Positions 36,200 through 45,995 of a stretch of 64,000 nucleotides of DNA are shown in pieces. This stretch comes from Butyrivibrio sp. NC2002 (GTDB lineage: Bacteria > Bacillota > Clostridia > Lachnospirales > Lachnospiraceae): contig NZ_KL370881.1 in assembly GCF_000702265.1 (NCBI RefSeq), forward strand, positions 460,363 through 524,362. The letters are read 5' to 3'. The number at the start of each line of letters is the position of its first letter. Within the stretch, counting starts at the first letter, position 1. The translations under genes were made by a program, and so were the position numbers. The notes under the pieces were generated by a model that saw only the letters and a program-made list of their open reading frames with translations, searched no databases and was not told where the DNA came from.

Positions 36200-37108
36200 A
36201 TGAGTAAACAAAAAAACAAACTTGCCGGACTTCAAAAGAGGAAGGCAATATCAGGATATTTGTTTATATCCCCGTTCATCTTTGGTTTTCTGGTATTCCT
36301 CGTAAAGCCTATGTTCGAATCTCTGTATATGAGTTTTTGTAACGTTGACCTTGCAGCAGGAACGGTAACCAAGACATTAAACGGTATTCAGAACTTCATA
36401 TTTGCATTCAGAGTTGATCCTGAATACAACAGACTCTTGTTTGAGGAACTGTCACGAATGATGGTATACTCACTGGCCATCATAGTATTTTCATTCTTTG
36501 TGGCACTGATACTTAACCAGAAGTTCCATGGAAGAGCACTTGTAAGAGCGATTTTCTTCCTCCCTGTTATTCTTTCATCCGGTGTTATCATCGGACTTGA
36601 ATCTAACAACCAGCTTATGGCTCAGCTTGCTCAGACTATTGAGCAGACAACTGAGGGAGTCAGTGTTACCGCAGCACTTGAGGAAGTTTTAAGAACAGCA
36701 GGTGTTGGTGTAAGAGCTTACGAGAAGGTCTTCGAAGTTATAGATAATATCTATGATGTAGCACTTGCTTCAGGTATTCAGATCATTATCTTCCTTTCAG
36801 GTCTGCAGACAATCTCATCAAGTATGTATGAGGCAGCAGATATTGAGGGATGTACAAAGTGGGAGAGCCTTTGGAAAATTACTTTCCCCATGATCAGTTC
36901 TTTGTTCCTGGTTAACTGGATTTATACAGTAGTTGACTTCTGTATGAGATCTGATAACGCAGTAATTGAGAAAATTCAGAAAGTAATGATTGAGCAGCAG
37001 CAGTACGGTAATGCATCGGCAATGTCATGGATCTATTTCATATTAGTACTTGCATTTGTCGGTATCACATCATTCTTTATCTCTAAGAGGGTTTACTACT
37101 ATGACTAA
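36200..37108 (+). CDS. sugar ABC transporter permease (second pair, MalF-like)
   Basis: A 302-residue permease with six helices. Its EAA loop is EAADIEGCTKWESLWKITFP. Between helices 3 and 4 it has an exported insertion of about 55 residues (from SNNQLMAQL to VIDNIYD) that is mostly helical and longer than in ordinary permeases. With the next gene it makes a second channel, distinct from the 29579/30519 pair. It starts 16 bp after the DUF5696-like gene. Confidence 0.9.
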   Translation: MSKQKNKLAGLQKRKAISGYLFISPFIFGFLVFLVKPMFESLYMSFCNVDLAAGTVTKTLNGIQNFIFAFRVDPEYNRLLFEELSRMMVYSLAIIVFSFFVALILNQKFHGRALVRAIFFLPVILSSGVIIGLESNNQLMAQLAQTIEQTTEGVSVTAALEEVLRTAGVGVRAYEKVFEVIDNIYDVALASGIQIIIFLSGLQTISSSMYEAADIEGCTKWESLWKITFPMISSLFLVNWIYTVVDFCMRSDNAVIEKIQKVMIEQQQYGNASAMSWIYFILVLAFVGITSFFISKRVYYYD

Positions 37109-38108
37109 TACAGATACACAGACATATAAAAAACTGGGATTTTGGGAAAGAAATAGACTTTCCGGAGGATACCTTTTAAAGAAGGTTGTGGGTGAAAAGG
37201 CAGTAAGCATCATAAGATTTATTCTTCTTTTCGGAATGTGCTTTATGATCATTCAGCCCATATTAAATAAGATTTCTGTCAGCTTCATGACAGAGCAGGA
37301 TTTGTATAACCCGATAGTTATTTCAATTCCGGAGCATTTTACAACAGCTAACTACAGACTTGCAGCGGAACTTATCAGTTTAAAGGAAGCAGTATTTAAC
37401 TCACTTATCATATCTCTTACAATTGCAGCTCTTCAGATCGCAATGTGTACACTTGTAGGATATGGCTTTGCAAGATTTGAGTTTCCTTTTAAGAAATTCT
37501 GGTTTGCATGTGTGCTCCTTGTTATCCTGATCCCGCCGCAAACAATTGCAAGTTCACTTCATCTGCACTTTAGATATTTCGATATACTTGGAATTTTCAA
37601 GTTAATAACCGGCGAGACGATAAACCTCCGTGGTTCCAAGCTTCCCTATTACCTTATGAGTGCAGGCTGTATGGGACTTAAAAACGGATTATACATTTAC
37701 ATGATCCGTCAGTACTTCAGAAATATTCCGGGAGACCTTGAAGAAGCAGCTTATGTTGATGGATGCGGAACACTTAAGACATTCATTACTATCATGCTTC
37801 CTCAGGCAAGACCTATCATCACTTCATGTTTCCTCTTTGCATTTGTATGGCAGTGGACAGACGGATTCTATTCCAGAATGTTCCTTGGAAACACCAAGCT
37901 TGTAAGTACAGGTCTTTCAAGAATCGTTGATAGCCTCGGTGCATATATCCAGCGTATAAACGGAGTAAAGACAACAATTTCCGTAGCTTATTCAAACTGT
38001 ATTCTTGCTACAGGTACACTCATAATAATCGTACCTCTTATCATAATTTACCTGTTTGCACAGCGTGAATTCGTAGAGAGTATCAGTAGTACAGGTATCA
38101 AGATGTAA
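37101..38108 (+). CDS. sugar ABC transporter permease (second pair, MalG-like)
   Basis: A 335-residue permease with six helices and EAA loop EAAYVDGCGTLKTFITIMLP. An N-terminal cytosolic extension of about 35 residues precedes the first helix. The ATG at 37101 overlaps the preceding gene by 8 bp and has TAAGAGGG upstream; a longer in-frame reading from 37050 lies inside the upstream gene and is rejected. Confidence 0.9.
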   Translation: MTNTDTQTYKKLGFWERNRLSGGYLLKKVVGEKAVSIIRFILLFGMCFMIIQPILNKISVSFMTEQDLYNPIVISIPEHFTTANYRLAAELISLKEAVFNSLIISLTIAALQIAMCTLVGYGFARFEFPFKKFWFACVLLVILIPPQTIASSLHLHFRYFDILGIFKLITGETINLRGSKLPYYLMSAGCMGLKNGLYIYMIRQYFRNIPGDLEEAAYVDGCGTLKTFITIMLPQARPIITSCFLFAFVWQWTDGFYSRMFLGNTKLVSTGLSRIVDSLGAYIQRINGVKTTISVAYSNCILATGTLIIIVPLIIIYLFAQREFVESISSTGIKM

Positions 38109-38131
38109 TTTTTTTGATCAACTACCGTAAT

Positions 38132-38160
38132 CTTGCGCCTGCAATTATAAGCAGGCGAAG
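38132..38160 (+). promoter_or_regulatory. intercistronic stem-loop ahead of second binding-protein gene
   Basis: CGCCTGC (38136-38142) pairs with GCAGGCG (38151-38157); CTT/AAG extends it around one bulged G. The loop is 8 nt. No T-run follows, so it is not a normal terminator; it could stabilise the downstream binding-protein mRNA after processing. Confidence 0.55.
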
Positions 38161-38206
38161 AATATAAAGGTTCCTATGAGTAGGAGTAAAAAAGGAGGAT
38201 TAGAGT

Positions 38207-39727
38207 ATGAAAAGATCTCTAACAACAAAGACAACAGCCGTTATCACAACGGCAGCTATGCTCATGAGCATGGCAGCTTGCAGTGGCTCATCATCTGACG
38301 CACCTGCAGAAGCAGATTCTACTGAGGCAGCTTCAACAGAAGAGACTGCTGAAGAGACAACAGAAGAAGCAGCTGAAGAGACAGACGATGCTGAAGCTGC
38401 AGAGGAGACAGAGGAAGCTGAAGATACAGCAGAATCTGATTACGATCCTTATAAGGTTATCACAGATGAAAACGGTGATCCCATCGACCTTGGTGGCATG
38501 GACATCATCATCCGTGACTGGTGGTCAGGCGATCCGGCAGAACCTCAGAACGATTATGAGGAAGCTCTTCAGGACTACAGAGATTGGATCCAGGAGACAT
38601 ACAACTTCACAATCAAGCAGCAGGCTATTTCTGATTGGGGTTCAACACCTACAGATTTCGTAGACTATGCTACAACAGGTGGCGATGAGAACTACCTCTT
38701 CACACTTCGTGATGATCCGGCTATCACATCTGCTATGGCTAACGGCCTTATGTATGACCTTTCAACACTTGACTGCCTTGATTTCTCACAGGACAAGTTC
38801 CAGAGAAACAAGCTTCATGAGCAGTATTCTGATGGCGACAAGATCTATGCTATGTTCGCTGGCTATTCAGAAGCTCGTACAGGTGTATACTTCAACAAGA
38901 GACTTCTTACAGATGCAGGTATCGATCCTGAATCAATCTATGATATGCAGGCAGACGGAACATGGACATGGGATGCTTTCGAAGAGCTCCTTTCCAAGGT
39001 TCAGAGAGATACAGATAACGATGGTGTTATCGATGTTTACGGTCTTACACTTAACGAAGGTGTTATGACAACAGAAGCTGTATTTGCTAACAATGGTTCA
39101 TTCATTGACAAGGATGCTAACGGATTTGTTTACAACCTTGAGTCTCCTGAGACACTTGAAGCACTTGAGTGGTGCGTAAAGATCTATGACAACTATGATA
39201 TGCCCGATCCTGAAGGCGCTGAGTGGGATTACTACAAAGAAGCATTCATTAACGGACAGGCTGCATTCCTTGTAGAAGATGAGTATGCTGGATGCCCTGG
39301 CAACTTCCTTGAAGATATGCCTGATGAACTCGGTTTCGTAATGTTCCCTAAGGGACCTAAGGCTACTGACTATATCAACGTATGGACAAACAACCCGGTT
39401 TCAATCCCTGCTTGCTATGATGCAGATAAGGCTTGGAAGCTTGCATTTGCTTGGAACCTTTACACAAATGCTCCTTCAGCTGAGTATCTTGACTACAATG
39501 GATATCTTTCAACAGCAAGAAATGGTATCTTTGATAGCAGAGCAGTTGATGAGACAATCACAATGATGACTGAAAAGGGAACAATCGCATACCATGGTAT
39601 GGTTCCTAACCTTAACCTTGGTTCTGATTTTGTATGGAATATTGCTCCCGGCGCAGTTGTATCTGAGCAGGTTGAAGCTATCCGTGATACATGGAAGGCT
39701 TATGTAGATGACGCTAATAATAAATAA
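38207..39727 (+). CDS. ABC transporter solute-binding lipoprotein
   Basis: A 506-residue binding protein. Lipobox SMAAC (C25) is followed by a 55-residue Glu/Ala/Thr-rich linker, then a family 1-type binding fold with GYSEARTGVYFNKRLL and WTWDAFEELLSKVQRDTD. It is a separate protein from the large binding protein at 26596 and should serve the second permease pair. A very strong AAAGGAGG site and the upstream stem-loop suggest high expression. It ends the operon at a clear terminator. Confidence 0.93.
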   Translation: MKRSLTTKTTAVITTAAMLMSMAACSGSSSDAPAEADSTEAASTEETAEETTEEAAEETDDAEAAEETEEAEDTAESDYDPYKVITDENGDPIDLGGMDIIIRDWWSGDPAEPQNDYEEALQDYRDWIQETYNFTIKQQAISDWGSTPTDFVDYATTGGDENYLFTLRDDPAITSAMANGLMYDLSTLDCLDFSQDKFQRNKLHEQYSDGDKIYAMFAGYSEARTGVYFNKRLLTDAGIDPESIYDMQADGTWTWDAFEELLSKVQRDTDNDGVIDVYGLTLNEGVMTTEAVFANNGSFIDKDANGFVYNLESPETLEALEWCVKIYDNYDMPDPEGAEWDYYKEAFINGQAAFLVEDEYAGCPGNFLEDMPDELGFVMFPKGPKATDYINVWTNNPVSIPACYDADKAWKLAFAWNLYTNAPSAEYLDYNGYLSTARNGIFDSRAVDETITMMTEKGTIAYHGMVPNLNLGSDFVWNIAPGAVVSEQVEAIRDTWKAYVDDANNK

Positions 39728-39741
39728 TTAGAGTTACTTTT

Positions 39742-39777
39742 AGCACCTTCTCTTATTAGTAAGGGAAGGTGCTTTTT
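39742..39777 (+). terminator. terminator of the xylanase-transporter operon
   Basis: A 14 bp stem (39742-39755 with 39760-39773, one G-T pair) with a 4 nt loop and TTTTT tail. It is the first clear terminator after 25112. Confidence 0.92.
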
Positions 39778-39821
39778 AGTATCAATAGGAGAAAAAAACC
39801 TGTTATAGGTGGAGAAACAGC

Positions 39822-41552
39822 ATGAAAACTATGGAGAGAAAGGGGCCGAAAGCTCCAAAGGATCCCGAAAAGAAGCGCCCTTATTTTTTTGTGATGCAGT
39901 CAAAGGGCATATATGGATCGCCTCAGCCTGATGGGAGAGGTATTCAGTTTATTTATGCAAATGATGGAAGAGTGATAGATGCTGCAAGACTTGCGGGTAA
40001 TCTGTCAAATGAGGAAATGCTTGATAATCTTAGATCCACAGAAGGATTTAGGAAAATGGTACACAGTATAGGTGTAAGTGTGTCTTCTAAAAACAGTGAA
40101 GATGTACGTTTTGTTATGCAAATGTATCCCGGAAACCCCGGAGAAGAGTCAACGGAAATCTCAGAGACATTTGCAGCTGATGGTATGGAACGGATAATAG
40201 TTCTCTCAGAGGTGGACTGGAAAAAAACTGACAAGGAGATAGGTCAGTTCCGCTTTGAATTTGCAAAAAGCGGAGTACAGGGAACTGCCGATGTGAGATT
40301 TTATTTAAATGATGGATTCGAAGCACCGGAGCAAGCTGCCGAATTTGCGGTGGATTTTGAATCAGATAAATATAAAAAAATGATAGGAAGAAGCCTTATG
40401 CAGGCAGGAAACACAAAAAGGCTTGAGAAGCTTCTTGAAAAAGCAGCACTTGGTGAAGATGTAACCCTTGGATTTATAGGAGGCTCAATCACTCAGGGCG
40501 CAGGCGCGGTTCCTATTCATGAAAAATGTTATCCGAGAATTTTTGCCGATGCTTTTAAGAAAAAGTTTGCCAAGGATGGAAATGTGGATCTGGTGAAGGC
40601 CGGAGTTGGCGGAACACCTTCAGAGCTTGGAATGATCAGATTTGACAGAGATGTCCTTAGAGACGGTCAAAAGAAGCCTGATCTTATAGTCATAGAATTC
40701 GCAGTTAATGATGAAGGTGATGAAACTAAAGGAGTTTGTTATGAAAGTCTTGTAAGGAAGGCTTTGGCGCTTCCATGGAAGCCGGCTGTTGTACTTTTGT
40801 TTGCGGTATTTTCACATGATTGGAATCTGCAGGATAGATTATCACCGGTGGGAAGGAGATATGATCTTCCTATGGTCAGCATTTTAGATGCGGTTTCACC
40901 TCAGTTTTCACTTCTTCCGGAAGATGGAAGGGTTATGTCTAAAAACCAGTTCTTCTATGATCAGTATCACCCAAGCAATCTGGGACATCAGGTTATGTGC
41001 GATGGACTGATAAATCTTCTTGATGAAGTAAATGAAGGAAAATACAAGGGGAGCGATGAATATGAATTATCATCGATAGAACCGGAAATAGGAGCAGACT
41101 TTGAAAACGTTAAGCTCATTGACAGGAAGGAACTTCCCTTGCTGAAAGCAACCTTCGGAATTACGGAAGTAAATCCGGGTTCCTTTGGAGAGGTGGATAA
41201 AGATCTTCAGAAGGTTGAAATGGATTCGGAAATAGAGCCTGTTCCGGAGTTTCCTTATAACTGGTGTCATGTAAATGGCGCAGGCAACGAACCCTTCAGG
41301 ATGCAGATAACCTGTAAAAAGCTCCTTGTTGTATTCAAGGATTCAGGTCTTCCGGATCACGGAACAGCAGTTGTTAGTGTTGACGGAATAAAAGTGATGG
41401 AGCTGGATCCGCTAAAGGTTGGCTGGACCCATTGTGATCCGATAATCATATTTAATAATGAAGAATCAGCAAGGCATAATATAGAAATAAAAATGATTGA
41501 AGGTCACGAAGACAAGAAATTTACTATTCTTGGATTTGGAGTAGTTAAATAA
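39822..41552 (+). CDS. SGNH/GDSL carbohydrate esterase (intracellular)
   Basis: A 576-residue, three-part protein: N-terminal beta domain (about 20-180), central SGNH hydrolase (about 195-400) and C-terminal beta domain (about 440-576). Active-site blocks are S222 in GFIGGSITQG, the GVGGTPSE turn, N296 in IEFAVNDEG, and D380/H383 in YDQYHP. It would deacetylate xylo- or other oligosaccharides; the closest CAZy family cannot be set by eye. No signal peptide, so it is cytoplasmic. It sits between the transporter operon and the arabinose operon and has its own terminator. Confidence 0.85.
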   Translation: MKTMERKGPKAPKDPEKKRPYFFVMQSKGIYGSPQPDGRGIQFIYANDGRVIDAARLAGNLSNEEMLDNLRSTEGFRKMVHSIGVSVSSKNSEDVRFVMQMYPGNPGEESTEISETFAADGMERIIVLSEVDWKKTDKEIGQFRFEFAKSGVQGTADVRFYLNDGFEAPEQAAEFAVDFESDKYKKMIGRSLMQAGNTKRLEKLLEKAALGEDVTLGFIGGSITQGAGAVPIHEKCYPRIFADAFKKKFAKDGNVDLVKAGVGGTPSELGMIRFDRDVLRDGQKKPDLIVIEFAVNDEGDETKGVCYESLVRKALALPWKPAVVLLFAVFSHDWNLQDRLSPVGRRYDLPMVSILDAVSPQFSLLPEDGRVMSKNQFFYDQYHPSNLGHQVMCDGLINLLDEVNEGKYKGSDEYELSSIEPEIGADFENVKLIDRKELPLLKATFGITEVNPGSFGEVDKDLQKVEMDSEIEPVPEFPYNWCHVNGAGNEPFRMQITCKKLLVVFKDSGLPDHGTAVVSVDGIKVMELDPLKVGWTHCDPIIIFNNEESARHNIEIKMIEGHEDKKFTILGFGVVK

Positions 41553-41562
41553 AAACCAAAAG

Positions 41563-41592
41563 ACGGCGCATGGGCAACCTGCGCCGTTTTTT
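41563..41592 (+). terminator. terminator after the SGNH esterase
   Basis: ACGGCGCA (41563-41570) with TGCGCCGT (41580-41587), extended inside by GG/CC closing a GCAA tetraloop, then TTTTTT. Confidence 0.9.
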
Positions 41593-41605
41593 GTAAATAT
41601 GTACA

Positions 41606-41629
41606 TATACAACTTTGCAAAGTTGTATA
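41606..41629. promoter_or_regulatory. palindromic operator, probably for AraR
   Basis: A perfect 24 bp palindrome with arms TATACAACTTTG and CAAAGTTGTATA, 21 bp upstream of the -35 of the araR promoter. Its TACAACTT half-site recurs downstream of the promoter. Confidence 0.7.
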
Positions 41630-41649
41630 AAATGACAATACAATTTGGA

Positions 41650-41678
41650 TTGACTGAAAAGAACTCCGAGGATATGAT
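41650..41678 (+). promoter_or_regulatory. araR-araA operon promoter
   Basis: -35 TTGACT (41650-41655), exactly 17 bp spacer, -10 TATGAT (41673-41678). The predicted start near 41685 gives an 85 nt leader. It lies between two putative AraR sites. Confidence 0.8.
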
Positions 41679-41722
41679 AATAAGGCGAGGTCAGAGAATT
41701 TAATTAGCATATTCGATATAAA

Positions 41723-41750
41723 TACAACTTCACAAAATGAGTACAAGTTG
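41723..41750. promoter_or_regulatory. second AraR operator with wider spacing
   Basis: Half-sites TACAACTT (41723-41730) and AAGTTG (41745-41750) are inverted like those at 41606 but 14 bp rather than 4 bp apart, one helical turn more. A third ACAACTT is at 41762-41768, next to the araR start. Confidence 0.55.
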
Positions 41751-41769
41751 AGAAAGAGGAGACAACTTT

Positions 41770-42879
41770 TTGTCAAAATATCAGGAAATCATTGATTGGA
41801 TTCAGGAGCAGGTTGGAAGCGGTAAGCTTGGACCCGGTGATAAGATTCCTTCAGAGAATGAGTTATGTGAACAATTTAATATGAGCAGGCAGACTGTCAG
41901 ACATGCCATAGGTATTTTGACAACCGAAGGAATCCTTACGGCTGAGCGCGGAAGCGGAACCTATGTCACCGATGAGAGAGCCGGAACCCATGAGAGAAAC
42001 AGGATTGCTGTTGTGACGACTTATGTGGACAGTTATATTTTTCCCAAGATGATTCAGGGGATAGAGTCAAAACTGCGAGAGCTTGGATATTCCATGCAGA
42101 TATTTTTTACTAACAACTCTCCTGTAAGGGAGAGGGAAATTTTACAGGATATTATAGATAAGGATGAGGTAGCGGGGATTCTTTTAGAGCCTACAAGAAG
42201 TGCGCTTCCGACTCCCAATGCGGATTTGTTTGTGAAAATATCCGAGATGAAAATACCAGTACTTTTCATAAACAGTTATTATCCGGGACTGCCTCAGTAT
42301 GTGGGAGGGACAGAACCGATTCCCCATGTATCCATGAATGATGAGAAGTGTGCCTGCAAAGCAGTTAAGTTTCTTATTCAGAACGGACACACGAATATAG
42401 GCTGTATTTTGAAGCTGGATGACAGACAGGGACTTGACAGATTCAGCGGCTTTCAGAAGGCAATGATTAACAGCCGCCTTACAGTCAGGGAAGAAAATAC
42501 GGTATGGATTGATACAAGAGATCTTACAGATACGGAGCTTATCAGGGAAAAGATTATTAAGAGATTTTCGGAATGTACAGCAGTTTTTTGTTATAACGAT
42601 CAGGTTGCATCTATGGTCATTAATATGCTTCAGGATGAAAACATAAGTGTTCCGAAAGATGTGTCAATAATTAGTATGGATGATTCAGATCTTGCACAGA
42701 TGGGTAAGATTCAAATAGATTCTATTCCGCATCCCAAGGAAAGACTTGGAGAGAGGGCAGCAGAGAATTTAATAAGACTTATACACCATCCTAATTTTCA
42801 TGCAAGTTATGAATTTGAGGAACATATCAATGTAAAGGGATCTGTCAGAAATCTGGCTGAAAAAAAGGAGGAAAAATGA
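41770..42879 (+). CDS. araR: arabinose-operon repressor, GntR-type HTH with LacI-type sensor
   Basis: A 369-residue protein. An N-terminal GntR winged helix (KIPSENELCEQFNMSRQTVR, then LTAERGSGTYV) is joined to a LacI/periplasmic-binding-type sensor (about 80-355). That chimeric build is typical of AraR, which releases DNA on binding L-arabinose. TTG start with AGAGGAG 8-9 nt ahead. It overlaps araA by 4 bp, so it is the first gene of the operon it probably represses; operator-like repeats surround its promoter. Confidence 0.93.
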   Translation: MSKYQEIIDWIQEQVGSGKLGPGDKIPSENELCEQFNMSRQTVRHAIGILTTEGILTAERGSGTYVTDERAGTHERNRIAVVTTYVDSYIFPKMIQGIESKLRELGYSMQIFFTNNSPVREREILQDIIDKDEVAGILLEPTRSALPTPNADLFVKISEMKIPVLFINSYYPGLPQYVGGTEPIPHVSMNDEKCACKAVKFLIQNGHTNIGCILKLDDRQGLDRFSGFQKAMINSRLTVREENTVWIDTRDLTDTELIREKIIKRFSECTAVFCYNDQVASMVINMLQDENISVPKDVSIISMDDSDLAQMGKIQIDSIPHPKERLGERAAENLIRLIHHPNFHASYEFEEHINVKGSVRNLAEKKEEK

Positions 42880-44372
42880 AAGGAACAAGAAATTACAAGT
42901 TTTGGTTTGCAACAGGATCACAGGATTTATATGGAGATGACTGCTTAAGGAAAGTTGCCGAGCACTCACAGAAAATAGTTGAAGCTTTGAACGGTACAGG
43001 AAAGCTTCCTTTTGAAATCGTGCTTAAGCCGACTCTTATCGACCAGGCTTCTATAAGAAAGACATTTAATGATGCAAATAATGATCCGGAATGTGCCGGT
43101 GTAATTACATGGATGCATACTTTTTCACCTGCAAAGATGTGGATAATCGGACTTCAGGAGTACAAAAAGCCGCTTTGCCATCTGCATACACAGTTTAATG
43201 AAGAGATTCCCTATGACACTATAGATATGGATTTCATGAATGAAAACCAGTCGGCTCATGGTGACAGAGAGTATGGACATATCGTAAGCCGTATGGGTAT
43301 TGAGAGAAAAATAATAGTTGGACACTGGTCTGACCCTAAGGTAGTAGATGACATTGCAGGCTGGATGAGAACAGCAATAGGCCTTATGGAGTCATCCCAT
43401 ATAAGGGTATGCAGAATCGGCGATAATATGAACAATGTAGCCGTTACAGAAGGCGACAAGGTTGAGGCTCAGATTAAATTTGGTTGGGAAATCGATCACT
43501 ATAATGTAAATGATGTTGTAGAAGTTGTTAATGCTGTATCAGAAGGGGATGTAAATGCTCTTACAGATGAGTATTACAACAAATATGAGATTCTCCTTGA
43601 GGGAAGGGACCCTGAAGAATTCAGAAGACATGTCGCTGAGCAGGCAAGAATTGAGATTGGTCTGGAAAAATTCCTTGTAGATGGCGACTATCATGCAATT
43701 GTAGATCACTTTGGTATGCTCGGCGGACTTAAGCAGCTACCGGGTCTTGCTATTCAGAGACTTATGGAGAAAGGCTACGGCTTTGGTGCTGAGGGTGACT
43801 GGAAGACAGCAGCTCTTGTAAGGCTTATGAAAATTATGACAACCGGAATCAAGGATGCAAAGGGTACATCTTTCCTTGAAGACTACACCTACAATCTTGT
43901 TCCCGGGAAGGAAGGAATTCTGGAAGCTCATATGTTAGAGGTCTGCCCTACAATAGCAGAGGGACCTGTCTCAATTAAGGTTCAGCCTCTTTCAATGGGA
44001 AACAGGGAAGATCCCGCACGTCTTGTATTTACAAGTAAGACAGGTACAGGTGTTGCCTGCTCACTTGTTGATTTGGGAAATAGATTCAGACTTATTATAA
44101 ATGTTGTAGACTGCAAGAAGGTGGAAAAACCTATGCCAAAACTTCCTGTTGCGACAGCATTCTGGACACCTCAGCCTGATCTTAAAACCGGGGCAGCGGC
44201 ATGGATACTTGCAGGTGGCGCACATCATACAGCATTTTCCTATGACCTTACTGCAGAGCAGATGGTTGATTGGGCTGATGCGATGGGAATTGAAAGCATA
44301 GTAATCGATAACGATACTACACTTAGAGGACTTAAAAATGAACTTCGCTGGAATAGCGTTGTATACAGATAA
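42876..44372 (+). CDS. araA: L-arabinose isomerase
   Basis: 498 residues; converts L-arabinose to L-ribulose in the cytoplasm. Clear family segments: [12 protein letters not shown] at the start, [40 protein letters not shown] and [14 protein letters not shown] near the end. Manganese-binding Glu and His positions are in these conserved stretches. A strong AAAAGGAGG site and ATGA overlap with araR indicate coupled, high translation. Confidence 0.97.
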   Translation: MKGTRNYKFWFATGSQDLYGDDCLRKVAEHSQKIVEALNGTGKLPFEIVLKPTLIDQASIRKTFNDANNDPECAGVITWMHTFSPAKMWIIGLQEYKKPLCHLHTQFNEEIPYDTIDMDFMNENQSAHGDREYGHIVSRMGIERKIIVGHWSDPKVVDDIAGWMRTAIGLMESSHIRVCRIGDNMNNVAVTEGDKVEAQIKFGWEIDHYNVNDVVEVVNAVSEGDVNALTDEYYNKYEILLEGRDPEEFRRHVAEQARIEIGLEKFLVDGDYHAIVDHFGMLGGLKQLPGLAIQRLMEKGYGFGAEGDWKTAALVRLMKIMTTGIKDAKGTSFLEDYTYNLVPGKEGILEAHMLEVCPTIAEGPVSIKVQPLSMGNREDPARLVFTSKTGTGVACSLVDLGNRFRLIINVVDCKKVEKPMPKLPVATAFWTPQPDLKTGAAAWILAGGAHHTAFSYDLTAEQMVDWADAMGIESIVIDNDTTLRGLKNELRWNSVVYR

Positions 44373-44389
44373 TACGGAAAGGGATAATT

Positions 44390-45985
44390 ATGGCAGATAT
44401 TAAACAGGCAATAATAAATGGAAAAACATTACTTGGAATCGAATTTGGTTCAACAAGAATAAAGGCAGTTCTTACAGATTTTGAGCATAATCCGATAGCT
44501 CAGGGCGGCCACGGCTGGGAAAACAGACTGGAGAACGGAATCTGGACTTATACACTTGAGGACATCTGGACAGGTCTTCAGGACTGCTATGCAAAGCTTG
44601 CAGAAGATGTAGAAAAACAGTACGGCGTGAAGCTTGAGACTGTAGGTGCTATGGGCTTTTCAGCAATGATGCACGGATATATGGCATTTGACAAGGAAGG
44701 AAATCTCCTTGTTCCTTTCAGAACATGGAGAAATACAATTACTGAAGAAGCTTCCGATAAGCTGACAGAGCTTTTTGGATATCATATTCCTCAGCGCTGG
44801 AGCATTGCGCATCTTTATCAGGCAATCTTAAACGGTGAAGAGCATGTTGGAAAGATTGACTTTTTCACAACACTTGCAGGATATATCCACTGGCAGCTGA
44901 CAGGTGAGAAGGTACTTGGCGTTGGAGATGCATCAGGTATGTTCCCCATTGACTCTGCAAGCTGTGATTACAATGAGAAGATGGTTGGTCAGTTTGATGA
45001 GCTTATTGCTCCTAAGGGATTTTCATGGAAATTAAGAGATATTCTTCCTGTATCTCTTGCTGCAGGTAAGAGCGCAGGATCACTTACACAGGAAGGCGCT
45101 AAAAAGCTTGATCCTACAGGCACTTTAAAGGCAGGTATACCTGTTTGCCCTCCCGAAGGAGATGCAGGAACAGGTATGGCAGCAACTAATTCAGTTGGTG
45201 TAAGAACAGGTAATATTTCAGCCGGAACTTCTGTATTCTCAATGGTAGTTCTTGAGCATGACCTTTCAAAAGCTTATCCGGAGCTTGACCTTGTGACAAC
45301 TCCTTCAGGTGAGCAGGTAGCGATGGTTCATTGCAACAACTGCACTTCCGATCTTAATGCTTATGTTGGACTTTTCAGAGAATTTGCAAAGGCGGCAGGC
45401 AACGAGATCGATGATGATACACTTTACGGAACTCTTTACAGAAAGGCTATGGAAGGGGATGCTGATTGCGGCGGACTTCTTGCCTATAACTATTTTTCCG
45501 GTGAAAGCATCACAGGCTTCAACGAAGGAAGACCTCTGTTTGTAAGAAGACCCGATGCAAAGATGAATCTTGCAAACTTCATGAGAACACACCTCTATAC
45601 AGCTCTTGGAGCTCTCAAGGTTGGTAATGATATCCTTATGAAAGAAGAAAATGTAAAAGCTGATTTCTTCTTCGGTCAGGGCGGATTCTTCAAGATCCGC
45701 GGTGTTGGCGACAGAGTAATGGCAGCAGCACTCAATACTCCCATTAAGCTCATGGAGACAGCAGGAGAAGGCGGCCCCTGGGGTGAAGCAATACTTGCAG
45801 GATACATGCTTTTAAAAGAAGAAGGCGAAACTCTTGAGCAGTACCTTAACAACAAGGTATTTAAGAGCGGCAAGGTTGAGACCTGCGAGCCTGTGGCAGA
45901 GGATGTTAAGGGATTCGATGAATTTATGAAAGACTACAACGCAGGTCTTTCTATTGAGAGAGCTGCTGTAGATTCACTTAAATAA
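44390..45985 (+). CDS. L-ribulokinase (FGGY kinase family)
   Basis: A 531-residue FGGY carbohydrate kinase: [15 protein letters not shown] phosphate-binding start, [12 protein letters not shown], the PEGDAGTGM segment, and [22 protein letters not shown] in the second ATPase lobe. The family includes xylulo- and ribulokinases; context between araA and araD argues for L-ribulose as substrate. It differs from classical AraB and is closer to the clostridial araK type, by my reading. It is 17 bp after araA. Confidence 0.9.
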   Translation: MADIKQAIINGKTLLGIEFGSTRIKAVLTDFEHNPIAQGGHGWENRLENGIWTYTLEDIWTGLQDCYAKLAEDVEKQYGVKLETVGAMGFSAMMHGYMAFDKEGNLLVPFRTWRNTITEEASDKLTELFGYHIPQRWSIAHLYQAILNGEEHVGKIDFFTTLAGYIHWQLTGEKVLGVGDASGMFPIDSASCDYNEKMVGQFDELIAPKGFSWKLRDILPVSLAAGKSAGSLTQEGAKKLDPTGTLKAGIPVCPPEGDAGTGMAATNSVGVRTGNISAGTSVFSMVVLEHDLSKAYPELDLVTTPSGEQVAMVHCNNCTSDLNAYVGLFREFAKAAGNEIDDDTLYGTLYRKAMEGDADCGGLLAYNYFSGESITGFNEGRPLFVRRPDAKMNLANFMRTHLYTALGALKVGNDILMKEENVKADFFFGQGGFFKIRGVGDRVMAAALNTPIKLMETAGEGGPWGEAILAGYMLLKEEGETLEQYLNNKVFKSGKVETCEPVAEDVKGFDEFMKDYNAGLSIERAAVDSLK

Positions 45986-45995
45986 GGAGCAAAAA

